60,000 nucleotides of DNA from Paenibacillus kribbensis (GCF_002240415.1 NZ_CP020028.1:5477501-5537500); one strand, 5' to 3'. Positions 29,591-37,199 are shown, counted from the first letter of the stretch. Made by a program: numbers and translations. Notes: a model not told the origin generated them from the sequence alone.

Positions 29591-31648
29591 ATGGCCGCTA
29601 CAACCGGGCAATTTCCCAAACGCAAGCCACTCTGGCTTCGATGGTTTCGGGGACTGCTGTCACTCACCATTCTGACGGTCATCGCCGCCTGCATTTTGCT
29701 CGCCTATTTATATACCACCAGTCTCCCGCTCGCGGATACGGACCGGAATTCGCGTCTGCTCGATAGCCAGGGCCAAGTCATTGCCACCTTCTCTGCCGGA
29801 GGCAAGGAATCTATTCCCGTCCAGTTGGATCAAATTTCACCCGATCTGATTGCAGCTACGCTGGCTGTGGAAGACCGGAAGTTTTACGATCATTTCGGCT
29901 TTGATTTCAAAGGCCTGGGCAGGGCCGTGCTTGTCAATCTGACCCATTGGGATATGTCGCAAGGAGCCAGCACGCTGACACAGCAGCTAGCACGCAATCT
30001 GTACCTGTCTCATGAGAAAACGTGGACACGCAAGGCCAAGGAAGCCATTTATACTGCACAGCTTGAAATGAAGTACACCAAGAACGAGCTGCTGCAAATG
30101 TATTTGAACGAAATCTATTATGGGCACGGTGCCTACGGCATTGAAGCCGCATCGCAAATGTATTTCGGCAAATCCGCAAAAGATCTGGATTTGGCTGAAA
30201 GCGCCCTGCTGGCAGGTATTCCGAAGGGACCGACCTATTATTCGCCGTATAATCATATGAAGAATGCAAAGGATCGGCAAAAAATTGTGCTGGATTCCAT
30301 GGCGCTCACCGGCAAAATTACGCCGGCCCAAGCTACCAGGGCCTATGAGGAAATGCTCGCCCTGCGGCCCGAGAGCCAGCGCCGGACGGTAGAAGCCGCT
30401 CCCTGGTTCCGCGATTATGTCCGCCAGCTTGCAACGAATCAGCTGGGAATCAGTGAAAGTGTGCTGGAGCATGGCGGCCTGAGCATTTATACCACATTGG
30501 ACATGCATATGCAGCAGGCGGCCGAGGCGGCCGTAAATGAGGGCATGAAGGACAGCAACGGACTGGAAACAGCGTTGATCTCCATGGACCCGCGCAACGG
30601 GCATGTGAAGGCCATGGTTGGCGGGACCAATTATGTCGGCAATCAATATAATCATGCGCTTGCAACAACCCGGCAGCCCGGCTCATCCTTTAAGCCGATT
30701 ATGTATCTAAGCGCGCTGGATTCCGGCGAATTGACGAGTACGTCCAAGTTCGAAAGCAGGCCGACATTGTTCCACTACGACAACAACCGCAAAACCTACA
30801 AGCCCAAAAATTTTGGCGACAAATATTTGGGCGAAATCGATCTGCGGCGGGCAATTGCAGCATCCGATAATATTTATGCTGTAAGCACCATTTTGAAGAT
30901 CGGAACAGATAAAGTCATGGACCTCGCCCGCAAAATGGGCATTACGAGCGAGCTGAAGCCCGTACCTTCCCTCGCGCTGGGCGTATCGCCCGTCAGCCCG
31001 TTCGAGATGGCCTCGGCCTTCTCGGTCATCGGCAGCGGCGGGCAAAAGGTCGCTCCGGTGGCGGTGCTGCGCATCACCGATGCGGCCGGGCGGTCGCTCT
31101 ACGAAGCACCGCAGGCCGCTCCGGTGCAGGTGGTGAAGCCCGCCTCCGCCTACGTCCTCACACGCCTGATGGAAGGCGTGTTCGAGGAAGGCGGCACCGG
31201 CAACCGGGTCGCGAAGCTGATCAAGCGCCCGGTTGCCGGCAAGAGCGGCACGACCAACACCGATGCGTGGATGGTCGGCTTCACGCCCGAGCTGTCCACC
31301 GCCGTCTGGGTCGGCTATGACAAGGGCAAGGCCATCAGCACGCAGGATGCCCGGCGGGCGGCACCGATTTTCGCGCAATATACGGAGAAAGCGCTGGAGA
31401 ATGTGCCGCCCAAGATCTTCCCTATCCCTGACGGCGTCGTCAGCGCCTATATTGATCCGGCCAGCGGCAAGCTGGCTGCACCAGACAGTCCAGACAAGCG
31501 GCTGGAGGTATTCGTCAGCGGCACGGAGCCAAAGGAGACCTTGTCTGGGCAGAATAACCCACCGGCAGCGACACAGACTGACCAAGCGGAGCAGCAGGCA
31601 GAAAAGAAATCATGGTGGAGCAATTTCAAGCGATGGTGGATGGAGTAA
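29591..31648 (+). CDS. pbpG: Class A penicillin-binding protein (PbpG-like)
   Basis: Bifunctional peptidoglycan glycosyltransferase/transpeptidase, 685 aa. Membrane anchor 20-43, glycosyltransferase domain with EDRKFYDHFG (Glu94), then the transpeptidase with SSFK (Ser365, Lys368), SDN (425-427) and KSGTT (551-555). Next to speE on the opposite strand, as pbpG of B. subtilis. Start ATG at 29591 follows GGAAGGAGGTG. The Bacillus gene is forespore-expressed; no matching promoter was identified here. The last 40 residues are a Gln/Trp-rich tail. Confidence 0.93.
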   Translation: MAATTGQFPKRKPLWLRWFRGLLSLTILTVIAACILLAYLYTTSLPLADTDRNSRLLDSQGQVIATFSAGGKESIPVQLDQISPDLIAATLAVEDRKFYDHFGFDFKGLGRAVLVNLTHWDMSQGASTLTQQLARNLYLSHEKTWTRKAKEAIYTAQLEMKYTKNELLQMYLNEIYYGHGAYGIEAASQMYFGKSAKDLDLAESALLAGIPKGPTYYSPYNHMKNAKDRQKIVLDSMALTGKITPAQATRAYEEMLALRPESQRRTVEAAPWFRDYVRQLATNQLGISESVLEHGGLSIYTTLDMHMQQAAEAAVNEGMKDSNGLETALISMDPRNGHVKAMVGGTNYVGNQYNHALATTRQPGSSFKPIMYLSALDSGELTSTSKFESRPTLFHYDNNRKTYKPKNFGDKYLGEIDLRRAIAASDNIYAVSTILKIGTDKVMDLARKMGITSELKPVPSLALGVSPVSPFEMASAFSVIGSGGQKVAPVAVLRITDAAGRSLYEAPQAAPVQVVKPASAYVLTRLMEGVFEEGGTGNRVAKLIKRPVAGKSGTTNTDAWMVGFTPELSTAVWVGYDKGKAISTQDARRAAPIFAQYTEKALENVPPKIFPIPDGVVSAYIDPASGKLAAPDSPDKRLEVFVSGTEPKETLSGQNNPPAATQTDQAEQQAEKKSWWSNFKRWWME

Positions 31649-31653
31649 CAGCC

Positions 31654-31698
31654 AAAAAAGACTGAAGGAGCGTTATAAGCGCTTCTCTCAGTCTTTTT
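31654..31698 (+). terminator. Terminator of pbpG
   Basis: AAAAAGACTGA pairs with TCAGTCTTTTT, with an inner GAGCG/CGCTTC stem, and a T-run follows. Confidence 0.85.
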
Positions 31699-31790
31699 GC
31701 TTTCTTTTATTTACTCATATGTCCCATGTATCTCTCTTGTCACGATTAGCCGCAACGACCCGGTTCAGCACGCTTTCCCCAAAGGTGCGC

Positions 31791-32255
31791 TTACCAAAAG
31801 CAGCTAAACGCCTCAATCCGGTTGGTGTCTATACCAAAATAAGTCCAAAAACGACCATTCCACCGGAACCCCGCTACGGATGTTCTACCCACAAAGACAG
31901 GGTACATCCAGAAGCGCTGACCATTCGTCAGCCATATAAATGTGTTGCGGAACAAGCAACCGGAGATGGCTAAAGGATCAATAGCATAGGCCGTGGCCAG
32001 TGGCCTCGGTGGCGTAAATTGCGGCGGCGGGGCAGTCGGGGCCTGAGCTTGAAGTCCCGGTCCCGGAGGGCCCATCGGTCCTGGCGGCGGCGAGAACGGG
32101 CCCGGCCCTGGTGGAGGGCCAAAAGGCGGCTGCGGCTGTGGCGCAAAGCCCCCTCCCCCTGGTGGCGGGCCAGGAAATTGTGGGATCGAAGGACCTGACG
32201 GTGTAAGTGGACCCGGAGTGCCTGGTTGTGAAGGCACCTGTGGCATTAAAGACAT
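31791..32255 (-). CDS. Pro/Gly-rich protein with aromatic C-terminal domain
   Basis: 154 aa, unknown function. The first half (about 10-90) is Pro/Gly/Phe/Gln-rich (repeats of PPG, GPP and FGPPPG kinds). The second half (95-154) has a compact, aromatic domain containing CLFRNTFIWL, FWMYPVFVG, FRWNGRFW and YFGID. Such combinations occur in spore or surface structural proteins, but this is only a suggestion. ATG at 32255 follows AAGGAGTG. Confidence 0.7.
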   Translation of the reverse strand: MSLMPQVPSQPGTPGPLTPSGPSIPQFPGPPPGGGGFAPQPQPPFGPPPGPGPFSPPPGPMGPPGPGLQAQAPTAPPPQFTPPRPLATAYAIDPLAISGCLFRNTFIWLTNGQRFWMYPVFVGRTSVAGFRWNGRFWTYFGIDTNRIEAFSCFW

Positions 32256-32390
32256 GTGTTTCACTCCTTGTGTTCTAGGCTGATGTATCCTATGCAGGAC
32301 ATTAGCCCGTGGACTGGGCGAATCCCCATACCGTCAACGCATTCCGCTATTTCGCCTCTTTTCATCAGAAATTCTTATATCCTGACCCAA

Positions 32391-33440
32391 TTAATTTCCT
32401 GTCCGGACATGCCTCAGCTCGATTTCATGCACCATCTTCATCTCAACTCGTTTTCTCAGCTCATGATACTGATCCAACATCCGATGCCTGTAGCCCAACT
32501 GTTCGGTCATCCAGCCCATCATAGAATCATCGCGATGCTCGGTAGACCAGCTAAACAAATCACTATATAGCTGACCAAAAGATTCCTCATTGCTGCGAGC
32601 GAATCGAATAGGCCGGGCCGTATACCCCAGCTTTAATTCCAGCATTTCATACAGCACATCCAAACGGTACTCCAATGCCTGCACACCTACTTTAGATACG
32701 TCACAGCTTTGTAGGTCCCAAATAAGCTCTCTAAAGGTTAATCCTACATGCTGCATAGCCAAATAAGACCACACACAACTGCCTGTAGCCGTTCCATGAG
32801 CCTCCCAAAGCGGATTCCACAAAATAGATTGAATTGTATCTTTTTGTGCTTCTCCAAACAAGGCAATACCAGCAATAATTCCCGCATTACAGTCTACGGA
32901 AGCATGCTGCTCCCCCCAATGTACCAATCGTGGGACGATATCTGCCTGAGTGCATTTAAAGCTCAATAAAGGTAAAAATTCATTAAACAAGCTCTGGTCC
33001 ACCGCTTTTTCCAATTCGGCTGCCAATTGTTCACGATACGATTCACATGGAAGATGCACCAATCCCATACAGGCATCTACAGACGCAGCTCCATATTGCC
33101 CGTTTACCCAAGCGACGAGATCAGCCGTAGCCTCCGCATAACCCAAATACCCTAACACATGCAGCACACCATCAGGTATATGCTCCGGAGATGCCTGATT
33201 CCGCACGTAACGCTCGTACATATCCTGCGCCAACGCAGCATCCCCGCACCTCATGATCGGCTGAAGCAGCAGCCCCCTGATATAATGATAGGGATCGTCT
33301 ACAAAAAGTCGGTATAGCTCCCAAGCATCCTCGCTTGTCCCATATTGGGCAACCACATCCGTATTGGCGGAAATGATGCTGGCATCCAGCTTCTTGCCAG
33401 AACCGAGCATTTCTACAAGCCTTGTTGTCGTGTCCATCAT
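32391..33440 (-). CDS. Hypothetical alpha-helical protein, possibly HEAT-repeat-like
   Basis: 349 aa, not recognised by family. Predicted mostly helical; repeated motifs of the kind DxxxxAxxxLxxWV near 85-140 and 150-200 could be HEAT-like. Cys/Trp-rich and with no signal or membrane segment. Two adjacent ATG codons start the gene (33440), behind AGGGGG. Between a Pro-rich gene and a VOC gene, no operon context. Confidence 0.6.
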   Translation of the reverse strand: MMDTTTRLVEMLGSGKKLDASIISANTDVVAQYGTSEDAWELYRLFVDDPYHYIRGLLLQPIMRCGDAALAQDMYERYVRNQASPEHIPDGVLHVLGYLGYAEATADLVAWVNGQYGAASVDACMGLVHLPCESYREQLAAELEKAVDQSLFNEFLPLLSFKCTQADIVPRLVHWGEQHASVDCNAGIIAGIALFGEAQKDTIQSILWNPLWEAHGTATGSCVWSYLAMQHVGLTFRELIWDLQSCDVSKVGVQALEYRLDVLYEMLELKLGYTARPIRFARSNEESFGQLYSDLFSWSTEHRDDSMMGWMTEQLGYRHRMLDQYHELRKRVEMKMVHEIELRHVRTGN

Positions 33441-33562
33441 TCTGTTGTCCCCCTTTCACATCTATGTATGTCCTCATAAAGAGCTTCATTTATTGTGAAT
33501 ACTTTCATTCAAAAAGAGGAAAAATGGTAGCATCTACTATCCAGTTCAAGGGAGTTGACCTT

Positions 33563-33955
33563 ATGCAAAATTCTCGCCCAAAAATTACAACATTTTTTAT
33601 GTTCTCCGGTCAAGCAGAAGAGGCCATGCAATTTTATACCTCTGTGTTTAAGCCGTCGGACATCATTAGCGTACTTCATCAGGAGAACGGAACCGTGTTA
33701 CATGCTGTATTCACCCTCAAAGGACAAACCTTCATGGCTATTGACCAAAATCATCAGGACAAGCACCCTTTTACCCCGGCTCTATCGCTATTCGTCACCT
33801 GTGATTCGGAAGAAGAAATTCACCGAGTGTTTGATCAGCTATCGCAGGAAGGCCGAGTTCTAATGCCCCTAGAGGCCTCGCCCGTAAGCCAACAATTCGG
33901 GTGGGTTGAGGACAAGTACGGAGTTTCATGGCAATTAAATCTGGCAAAATCATAA
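33563..33955 (+). CDS. VOC family protein (PhnB-like)
   Basis: 130-aa protein of the vicinal oxygen chelate fold, of the PhnB / 3-demethylubiquinone methyltransferase-like group. Two beta-alpha-beta-beta-beta modules are visible: ITTFFMFSGQAEEAMQFYTSVF and ALSLFVTCDSEEEIHRVFDQL, and a C-terminal FGWVEDKYGVSWQL. Reaction unknown. Start ATG at 33563 follows AAGGGAG at 8 nt. The upstream ORF extension reads into non-coding DNA. Confidence 0.82.
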   Translation: MQNSRPKITTFFMFSGQAEEAMQFYTSVFKPSDIISVLHQENGTVLHAVFTLKGQTFMAIDQNHQDKHPFTPALSLFVTCDSEEEIHRVFDQLSQEGRVLMPLEASPVSQQFGWVEDKYGVSWQLNLAKS

Positions 33956-33985
33956 CCTGGCTAATTTATTATAGGCTCTATGCAA

Positions 33986-34026
33986 AATAACCCGATTAAG
34001 ACCACTCTGGTCTCAAACGGGTTATT
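33986..34026 (+). terminator. Hairpin after VOC gene
   Basis: AATAACCCG pairs with CGGGTTATT, with an inner GACC/GGTC stem. No clear T-run; it may serve the VOC gene weakly. Confidence 0.45.
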
Positions 34027-34059
34027 CGTTATCAAAAAATACGTATTTAAGTTTTTCCG

Positions 34060-34095
34060 ATTCTGGCATTGCTTACCTACGTGAAAAAGAAATAG
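34060..34095 (+). pseudogene. Remnant of holin-like toxin gene (C-terminal end)
   Basis: Codes for ILALLTYVKKK followed by a stop, equal to the last 11 residues of the toxin at 36337-36420 except Val for Met. It has no start codon or promoter. Confidence 0.8.
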
Positions 34096-34169
34096 ACCGC
34101 CCCCAACCAAGGTACCGGTCTATTGTTCGACCCTACTGCCGACTGCTCTTTAAGCATTGGTTGTATACT

Positions 34170-34200
34170 GGAGTCGTGTTCGCGCACGACTCCTTTACTA
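34170..34200 (+). terminator. Terminator hairpin in truncated repeat
   Basis: GGAGTCGTG pairs perfectly with CACGACTCC, then TTTACTATTCTT. In the intact copy one pair is T-G, so the stem is kept by a compensating change. Confidence 0.6.
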
Positions 34201-34278
34201 TTCTTACCTCAGTATAGCTCATTTTATTACGTAAATACAGCTTTTCTCTTCAAAAATTTTACTTATTGCTTCACTCTT

Positions 34279-34341
34279 TTACTTGTCAGGTACATATTCT
34301 ATTAAGTCCGAAAGCTTGCAATCGAATGCATTCCAATTTCT
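34279..34341 (-). pseudogene. Remnant of XRE-family regulator (C-terminus)
   Basis: Minus strand reads NAFDCKLSDLIEYVPDK and a stop, the C-terminal end of a small Cro/C1-type helix-turn-helix regulator. Frame is broken upstream. Confidence 0.6.
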
Positions 34342-34445
34342 TTTCTAACTATCTAATGGACTTCGAGAAGTTTATACAAAAAACAATAGACTATGCCCCA
34401 TCTTTTTTTGGTAATATTACATTTAGTAGGTGCTAGTAAAAGGAT

Positions 34446-35267
34446 GTGTGTTCATTGTATAGTGCAGATTGTGAAAAATGTTTTGGTCTATGCTGTGTAG
34501 CTTTACCTTATGCAAAATCTGCTGATTTTGCTTTTAACAAGGATGGAGGGACTCCTTGTCAGAACCTGAATGCCGATTATCGTTGTGATATTCATAAGAA
34601 TTTAAGAAATAGCGGCTTGCGAGGCTGTACTGTATATGATTGCTTTGGGGCAGGCCAAAAAATTTCTCAAGTTATATACAACGGAAAAAGTTGGCGAGAC
34701 GACCCGGCAATAGCCGAGGAAATGTTCAATATATTTCCCATCATGCAACAGCTTCACGAAATGCTTTATTACTTAAATGAAGCCCTTAGTTTAGAAGAAA
34801 CTCACCCCATCTATACAGACTTGCAAGAAGCTATGGTAAAAACCGAGCAACTTACGGATCAAGATCCAAAATCCCTTATAGATCTTCATGTACCAACCCA
34901 TAGGGCACTAGTTAATGATTTACTTTTACAAACAAGTGAGTTAGTGCGCGAAAAATTCAAGAAAAACATGGAACACAATAAATATAGTAAAAAAATTAGG
35001 AGCAGAGACCTCATAGGTGCTAATTTAAGAGCCACTAATCTTAGAGGTGCCAATTTAAGAGGAGTTTTACTTATTGCCGCTGACCTGCGAGATGCCGATC
35101 TGAGAAGGACCGACCTGATCGGTGCAGATTTTAGAGACGCTGATTTAAGTGGGGCTAATCTAGAGGGAAGTATTTTTCTTACACAAGCGCAATTAAATTC
35201 GGCCAAAGGCAATCATAAAACCAAATTACCCCCTTCTTTAAGCATTCCAAACCATTGGTTAGAGTAG
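34446..35267 (+). CDS. Cys-cluster (YkgJ-like) pentapeptide-repeat fusion protein
   Basis: 273 aa. N-terminal ~70 residues contain about seven cysteines in a YkgJ-like metal-binding arrangement (DCEKCFGLCC, then Cys near 38, 47, 61 and 66). A helical middle (about 90-180) leads to a C-terminal pentapeptide-repeat segment (about 188-236, NLRGANLRGVLLIAADLRDA style), a right-handed beta-helix that in some proteins mimics DNA. Start GTG at 34446 with AAAAGG nearby. Gene is AT-rich relative to its neighbours and lies between two copies of the toxin repeat, hinting at acquisition. Function unknown. Confidence 0.8.
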   Translation: MCSLYSADCEKCFGLCCVALPYAKSADFAFNKDGGTPCQNLNADYRCDIHKNLRNSGLRGCTVYDCFGAGQKISQVIYNGKSWRDDPAIAEEMFNIFPIMQQLHEMLYYLNEALSLEETHPIYTDLQEAMVKTEQLTDQDPKSLIDLHVPTHRALVNDLLLQTSELVREKFKKNMEHNKYSKKIRSRDLIGANLRATNLRGANLRGVLLIAADLRDADLRRTDLIGADFRDADLSGANLEGSIFLTQAQLNSAKGNHKTKLPPSLSIPNHWLE

Positions 35268-35294
35268 ATTTAATTCTATAGCACTCCTCTAAAG

Positions 35295-35329
35295 AAAAAA
35301 CTAACCAAGAATTCCTGGTTAGTTTTTTT
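35295..35329. terminator. Bidirectional terminator, pentapeptide gene / PTS IIA gene
   Basis: AAAAACTAACCA pairs with TGGTTAGTTTTT around AGAATTCC, T-runs on both strands. It lies between convergent genes. Confidence 0.9.
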
Positions 35330-35401
35330 CTACATATTTTACTCGTTAAATCCTAAAAAATCCGCCCTATGAGCATGCGCAGCAGGAAGCAAAAATGCCA
35401 A

Positions 35402-35908
35402 CTAGGCTTTCAAATGAACTCTTAATACAGGTACATCTGGAGATGTAGATGAACCTTCCAATATTTCCACATGACTGATCATCTCTTGCCCGTCTGGAAC
35501 GATTACTGGAGTAATGATCGGCAATCCATCCCGTTGAATCGCATTCAGATCAAACTCCATCAATAATTGACCCGCTTTAATGCTATCCCCTGTTTGCACA
35601 TGAGGATGAAAGCCCTGTCCTTTGAGGGAGACTGTATTAATCCCGACATGTATCAAAATTTGTACTCCGGATTCATGTTCAATGATCAGAGCGTGTTTGC
35701 TTTTCTCCATAACATGAGCAACCTTACCTGTAAAAGGAGCGATGACCTTCCCTTCAGTCGGGTGAATCGCGATGCCTTCCCCCATAGCCTTCGTAGAGAA
35801 AGCAGGGTCTGGAACCTCTTCAAGGGAAACCACTTGTCCTTTAACTGGCGCTATCATGTCGAATTCTTCAATACGAGGAACCGTCTTCTTTTTCAACCAT
35901 TTAAACAT
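35402..35908 (-). CDS. crr: PTS glucose-type EIIA component
   Basis: Phosphocarrier of the phosphoenolpyruvate sugar phosphotransferase system, 168 aa, free-standing IIA domain. Conserved core: GEGIAIHP near 43-50 and the phospho-histidine in ILIHVGINTV (near His88), with VVSLEEVPDPAFS near 26-38. Stand-alone IIA subunits phosphorylate IIBC components elsewhere. It has a strong promoter (36036-36065) and a leader holding two alternative pairings (see findings). It converges on the pentapeptide gene; there is no IIBC gene here. Confidence 0.9.
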   Translation of the reverse strand: MFKWLKKKTVPRIEEFDMIAPVKGQVVSLEEVPDPAFSTKAMGEGIAIHPTEGKVIAPFTGKVAHVMEKSKHALIIEHESGVQILIHVGINTVSLKGQGFHPHVQTGDSIKAGQLLMEFDLNAIQRDGLPIITPVIVPDGQEMISHVEILEGSSTSPDVPVLRVHLKA

Positions 35909-35975
35909 AACGATGCCACCTTTTTTAACAGATTATATTCAAAAACAGTAAATAGGACTTAACTGCACTCTTTTA

Positions 35976-36065
35976 GGAACCGGTTCCACAGGAAAAATAA
36001 ATAAAAATCGGATTTTGGAACCGATTTCTATTTGAATTATAGTAAGTGCCTGTCCAGGATGTCAA
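35976..36065 (-). promoter_or_regulatory. PTS IIA promoter and leader with alternative pairing
   Basis: Minus strand: -35 TTGACA (36065-36060), 18-bp spacer, -10 TATAAT (36041-36036). Right after the start, AAATCGG pairs with CCGATTT (36027-36005) and T-rich RNA follows, terminator-like. Its loop has GGTTCC, which is complementary to GGAACC of a 12-bp palindrome GGAACCGGTTCC at 35976-35987. The palindrome may instead be a protein operator. Confidence 0.65.
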
Positions 36066-36263
36066 GGCGCTACTGTTCATATATTTTTGACAATTAAAAT
36101 GCTGTTGCTTTGAGAGCCTAACCCTTATTCATATGATCCGCAAAAATAGACTAGCTAAGATAACGTTTATCTCAGTCAGGTTGTTTTAAGTATATCCATT
36201 CATTATTCTTCTCATTAAAAAAATACGCATTTAAGTATTATAACTCTCAAAAAAGTATTTTTT

Positions 36264-36273
36264 GTGGTATACT
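36264..36273 (+). promoter_or_regulatory. Extended -10 promoter of holin-like toxin
   Basis: TGTGG followed by TATACT (36268-36273), a TG-extended -10. The -35 is poor. Start near 36280 gives a leader of about 55 nt. Confidence 0.55.
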
Positions 36274-36298
36274 TTGCTAGTACAACATACGGCTAAAA

Positions 36299-36330
36299 GG
36301 GCGGTCGGCTAGTCTCCCCGAAGGGAGGTG
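36299..36330 (+). promoter_or_regulatory. Toxin leader with pairing that may hide the ribosome site
   Basis: CTCCC-CGAA-GGGAG at 36314-36326 puts the ribosome site GGGAGGTG in a hairpin arm. GGGCGGTC (36299-36306) can also pair with GACCGCCC just after the stop (36420-36427), a long-range 5'-3' clamp. Both are typical of type I toxin mRNAs. Confidence 0.55.
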
Positions 36331-36336
36331 ATGCCC

Positions 36337-36420
36337 ATGGAGGTTAAAGACACAATTTCCCTAATGATCATGTTTGGCATGTTCATTCTGGCATTGCTTA
36401 CCTACATGAAAAAGAAGTAG
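36337..36420 (+). CDS. Holin-like type I toxin peptide
   Basis: 27-aa peptide MEVKDTISLMIMFGMFILAL then LTYMKKK: short polar start, one membrane helix (about 7-23), basic Lys tail. This is the pattern of the putative holin-like toxin family and of TxpA/BsrG-type toxins, which damage the membrane when made in excess. Start ATG at 36337 follows GGGAGGTG at 7 nt; the ATG at 36331 is too close. A toxin terminator follows at 36494, and a minus-strand promoter (36535-36540) may drive an antisense antitoxin over the 3' part. Confidence 0.78.
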   Translation: MEVKDTISLMIMFGMFILALLTYMKKK

Positions 36421-36493
36421 ACCGCCCCCCACAAGGTATCGATCTACTTCTGAACCTTACTGCCGACTGCTCTTTAAGCAGTGGTTGTACACT

Positions 36494-36524
36494 GGAGTCG
36501 TGTTGACGCACGGCTCCTTTACTA
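36494..36524 (+). terminator. Terminator of toxin mRNA
   Basis: GGAGTCGTG pairs with CACGGCTCC (one G-T), followed by TTTACTATTCTT, 74 nt after the toxin stop. Confidence 0.6.
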
Positions 36525-36534
36525 TTCTTATCTC

Positions 36535-36540
36535 AGTATA
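36535..36540 (-). promoter_or_regulatory. Candidate -10 of the antisense antitoxin RNA
   Basis: Minus strand TATACT, kept in the truncated copy at 34211-34216. A transcript would start near 36528 and overlap the toxin terminator and 3' end. The -35 region is weak. Confidence 0.4.
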
Positions 36541-36603
36541 GCTCATTTTATAACGTAAATACAGTTTTTTTCTTCAAAAGTTTTACTGGTTTCCCCTTCC
36601 ACT

Positions 36604-36697
36604 TTACTTGTCCGGTACATATTCTATGAGGTCTGAAAGCTTACAATTGAAAGCATCACAAAGCTTAAATAAGGTTTCCAATTTTGCTTTTCTTACC
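36604..36697 (-). pseudogene. Remnant of XRE-family regulator (C-terminus)
   Basis: Minus strand reads RKAKLETLFKLCDAF followed by NCKLSDLIEYVPDK and a stop: the last helices of a small Cro/C1-type regulator, YozG-like. The 5' part is gone and its 5' edge runs into the end of the ywhD gene. Confidence 0.65.
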
Positions 36698-37199
36698 CTT
36701 CCAGCGCCTGCTTCAATTCCTCAGGCGAAGCGTCCCACCATTCCTCGTTATGGGAGATCAGCAGGCTTTTGAGCGCTGCTTTATCCTCACTGCCGAGATC
36801 CTCCAGCATGAAACGACGCTTGAGCGCGTAATCCATACGGTTGACGTGATCGGCGAGAATTTTCCAGCCGCGTTTGGCTTCGTCGTCAATCAGCATCTCG
36901 CAAGCTGTCGCGCCGCCATACATACGTCCTTCGGGCGTGCGATCCACGGCTACCCATACCAGCCATACCTGGCGTCCGTTCGGTACGTCCTCTTTATTCG
37001 TAGAGAACTTGATTCCACGCTCCACTTTACTTTTGGCATGCATGGCACCAATATCAATTTTTGCCTCTCCCTGGTCAATGATGACAGGAGACATGCTGTT
37101 CAGATCGATTGAGCCTGCACCGAAGCCCTTATGTTTACTCTTGCCACTGACAATGTTCAGTGCAATCTGTTTTTTGCCGTCCGGCTGATTTTCACTCAT
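36693..37199 (-). CDS. ywhD: YwhD family protein
   Basis: 168-aa conserved protein of unknown function found in Bacillus and relatives, where ywhD lies near pbpG and speE; here it is 5 kb from them. Family features: an N-terminal IVSGKSKHKGFGAGSID and an Asn/Glu-rich C-terminal ISHNEEWWDASPEEL. Start ATG at 37199 follows GGAGG. Its 3' end touches the XRE remnant. Confidence 0.85.
   Translation of the reverse strand: MSENQPDGKKQIALNIVSGKSKHKGFGAGSIDLNSMSPVIIDQGEAKIDIGAMHAKSKVERGIKFSTNKEDVPNGRQVWLVWVAVDRTPEGRMYGGATACEMLIDDEAKRGWKILADHVNRMDYALKRRFMLEDLGSEDKAALKSLLISHNEEWWDASPEELKQALEG

Larger units (their letters stand above)
34034..34341. repeat. Truncated copy of the toxin-antitoxin-like repeat
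   Basis: Matches 36218-36690 with a gap of about 145 nt. Shared parts: a start like AAAAAATACGNATTTAAGT, the last codons of the toxin, the toxin terminator hairpin, the minus-strand TATACT and the XRE remnant. The promoter, leader and toxin N-terminus are missing. This covers most of the 490-nt gap between the VOC gene and the YkgJ/pentapeptide gene; the remaining part (34342-34445) shows nothing recognisable. Confidence 0.8.
35909..36336. other. 428-nt intergenic region, PTS IIA leader and toxin promoter
   Basis: Contains the IIA promoter and leader pairings on the minus strand and the toxin promoter and leader on the plus strand. Both are listed separately. Between about 36070 and 36217 only AT-rich sequence and a weak imperfect hairpin near 36150-36177 are seen. 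Confidence 0.6.
36218..36700. repeat. Intact copy of the toxin-antitoxin-like repeat
   Basis: Reference copy for the truncated repeat at 34034-34341. Same orientation, 2.2 kb apart, so they form direct repeats around the pentapeptide and PTS IIA genes. Confidence 0.75.

Noticed and set aside
30707..31585. 292-codon minus ORF
   Set aside because: Antisense to the pbpG homologue in GC-rich sequence.
31990..32230. Collagen or CRISPR-like repeat
   Set aside because: Pro/Gly codon repetition inside one ORF, irregular, no constant repeat-spacer units.
36331..36420. Alternative toxin start ATG at 36331
   Set aside because: Only zero to one nucleotide after the Shine-Dalgarno, so 36337 is used.
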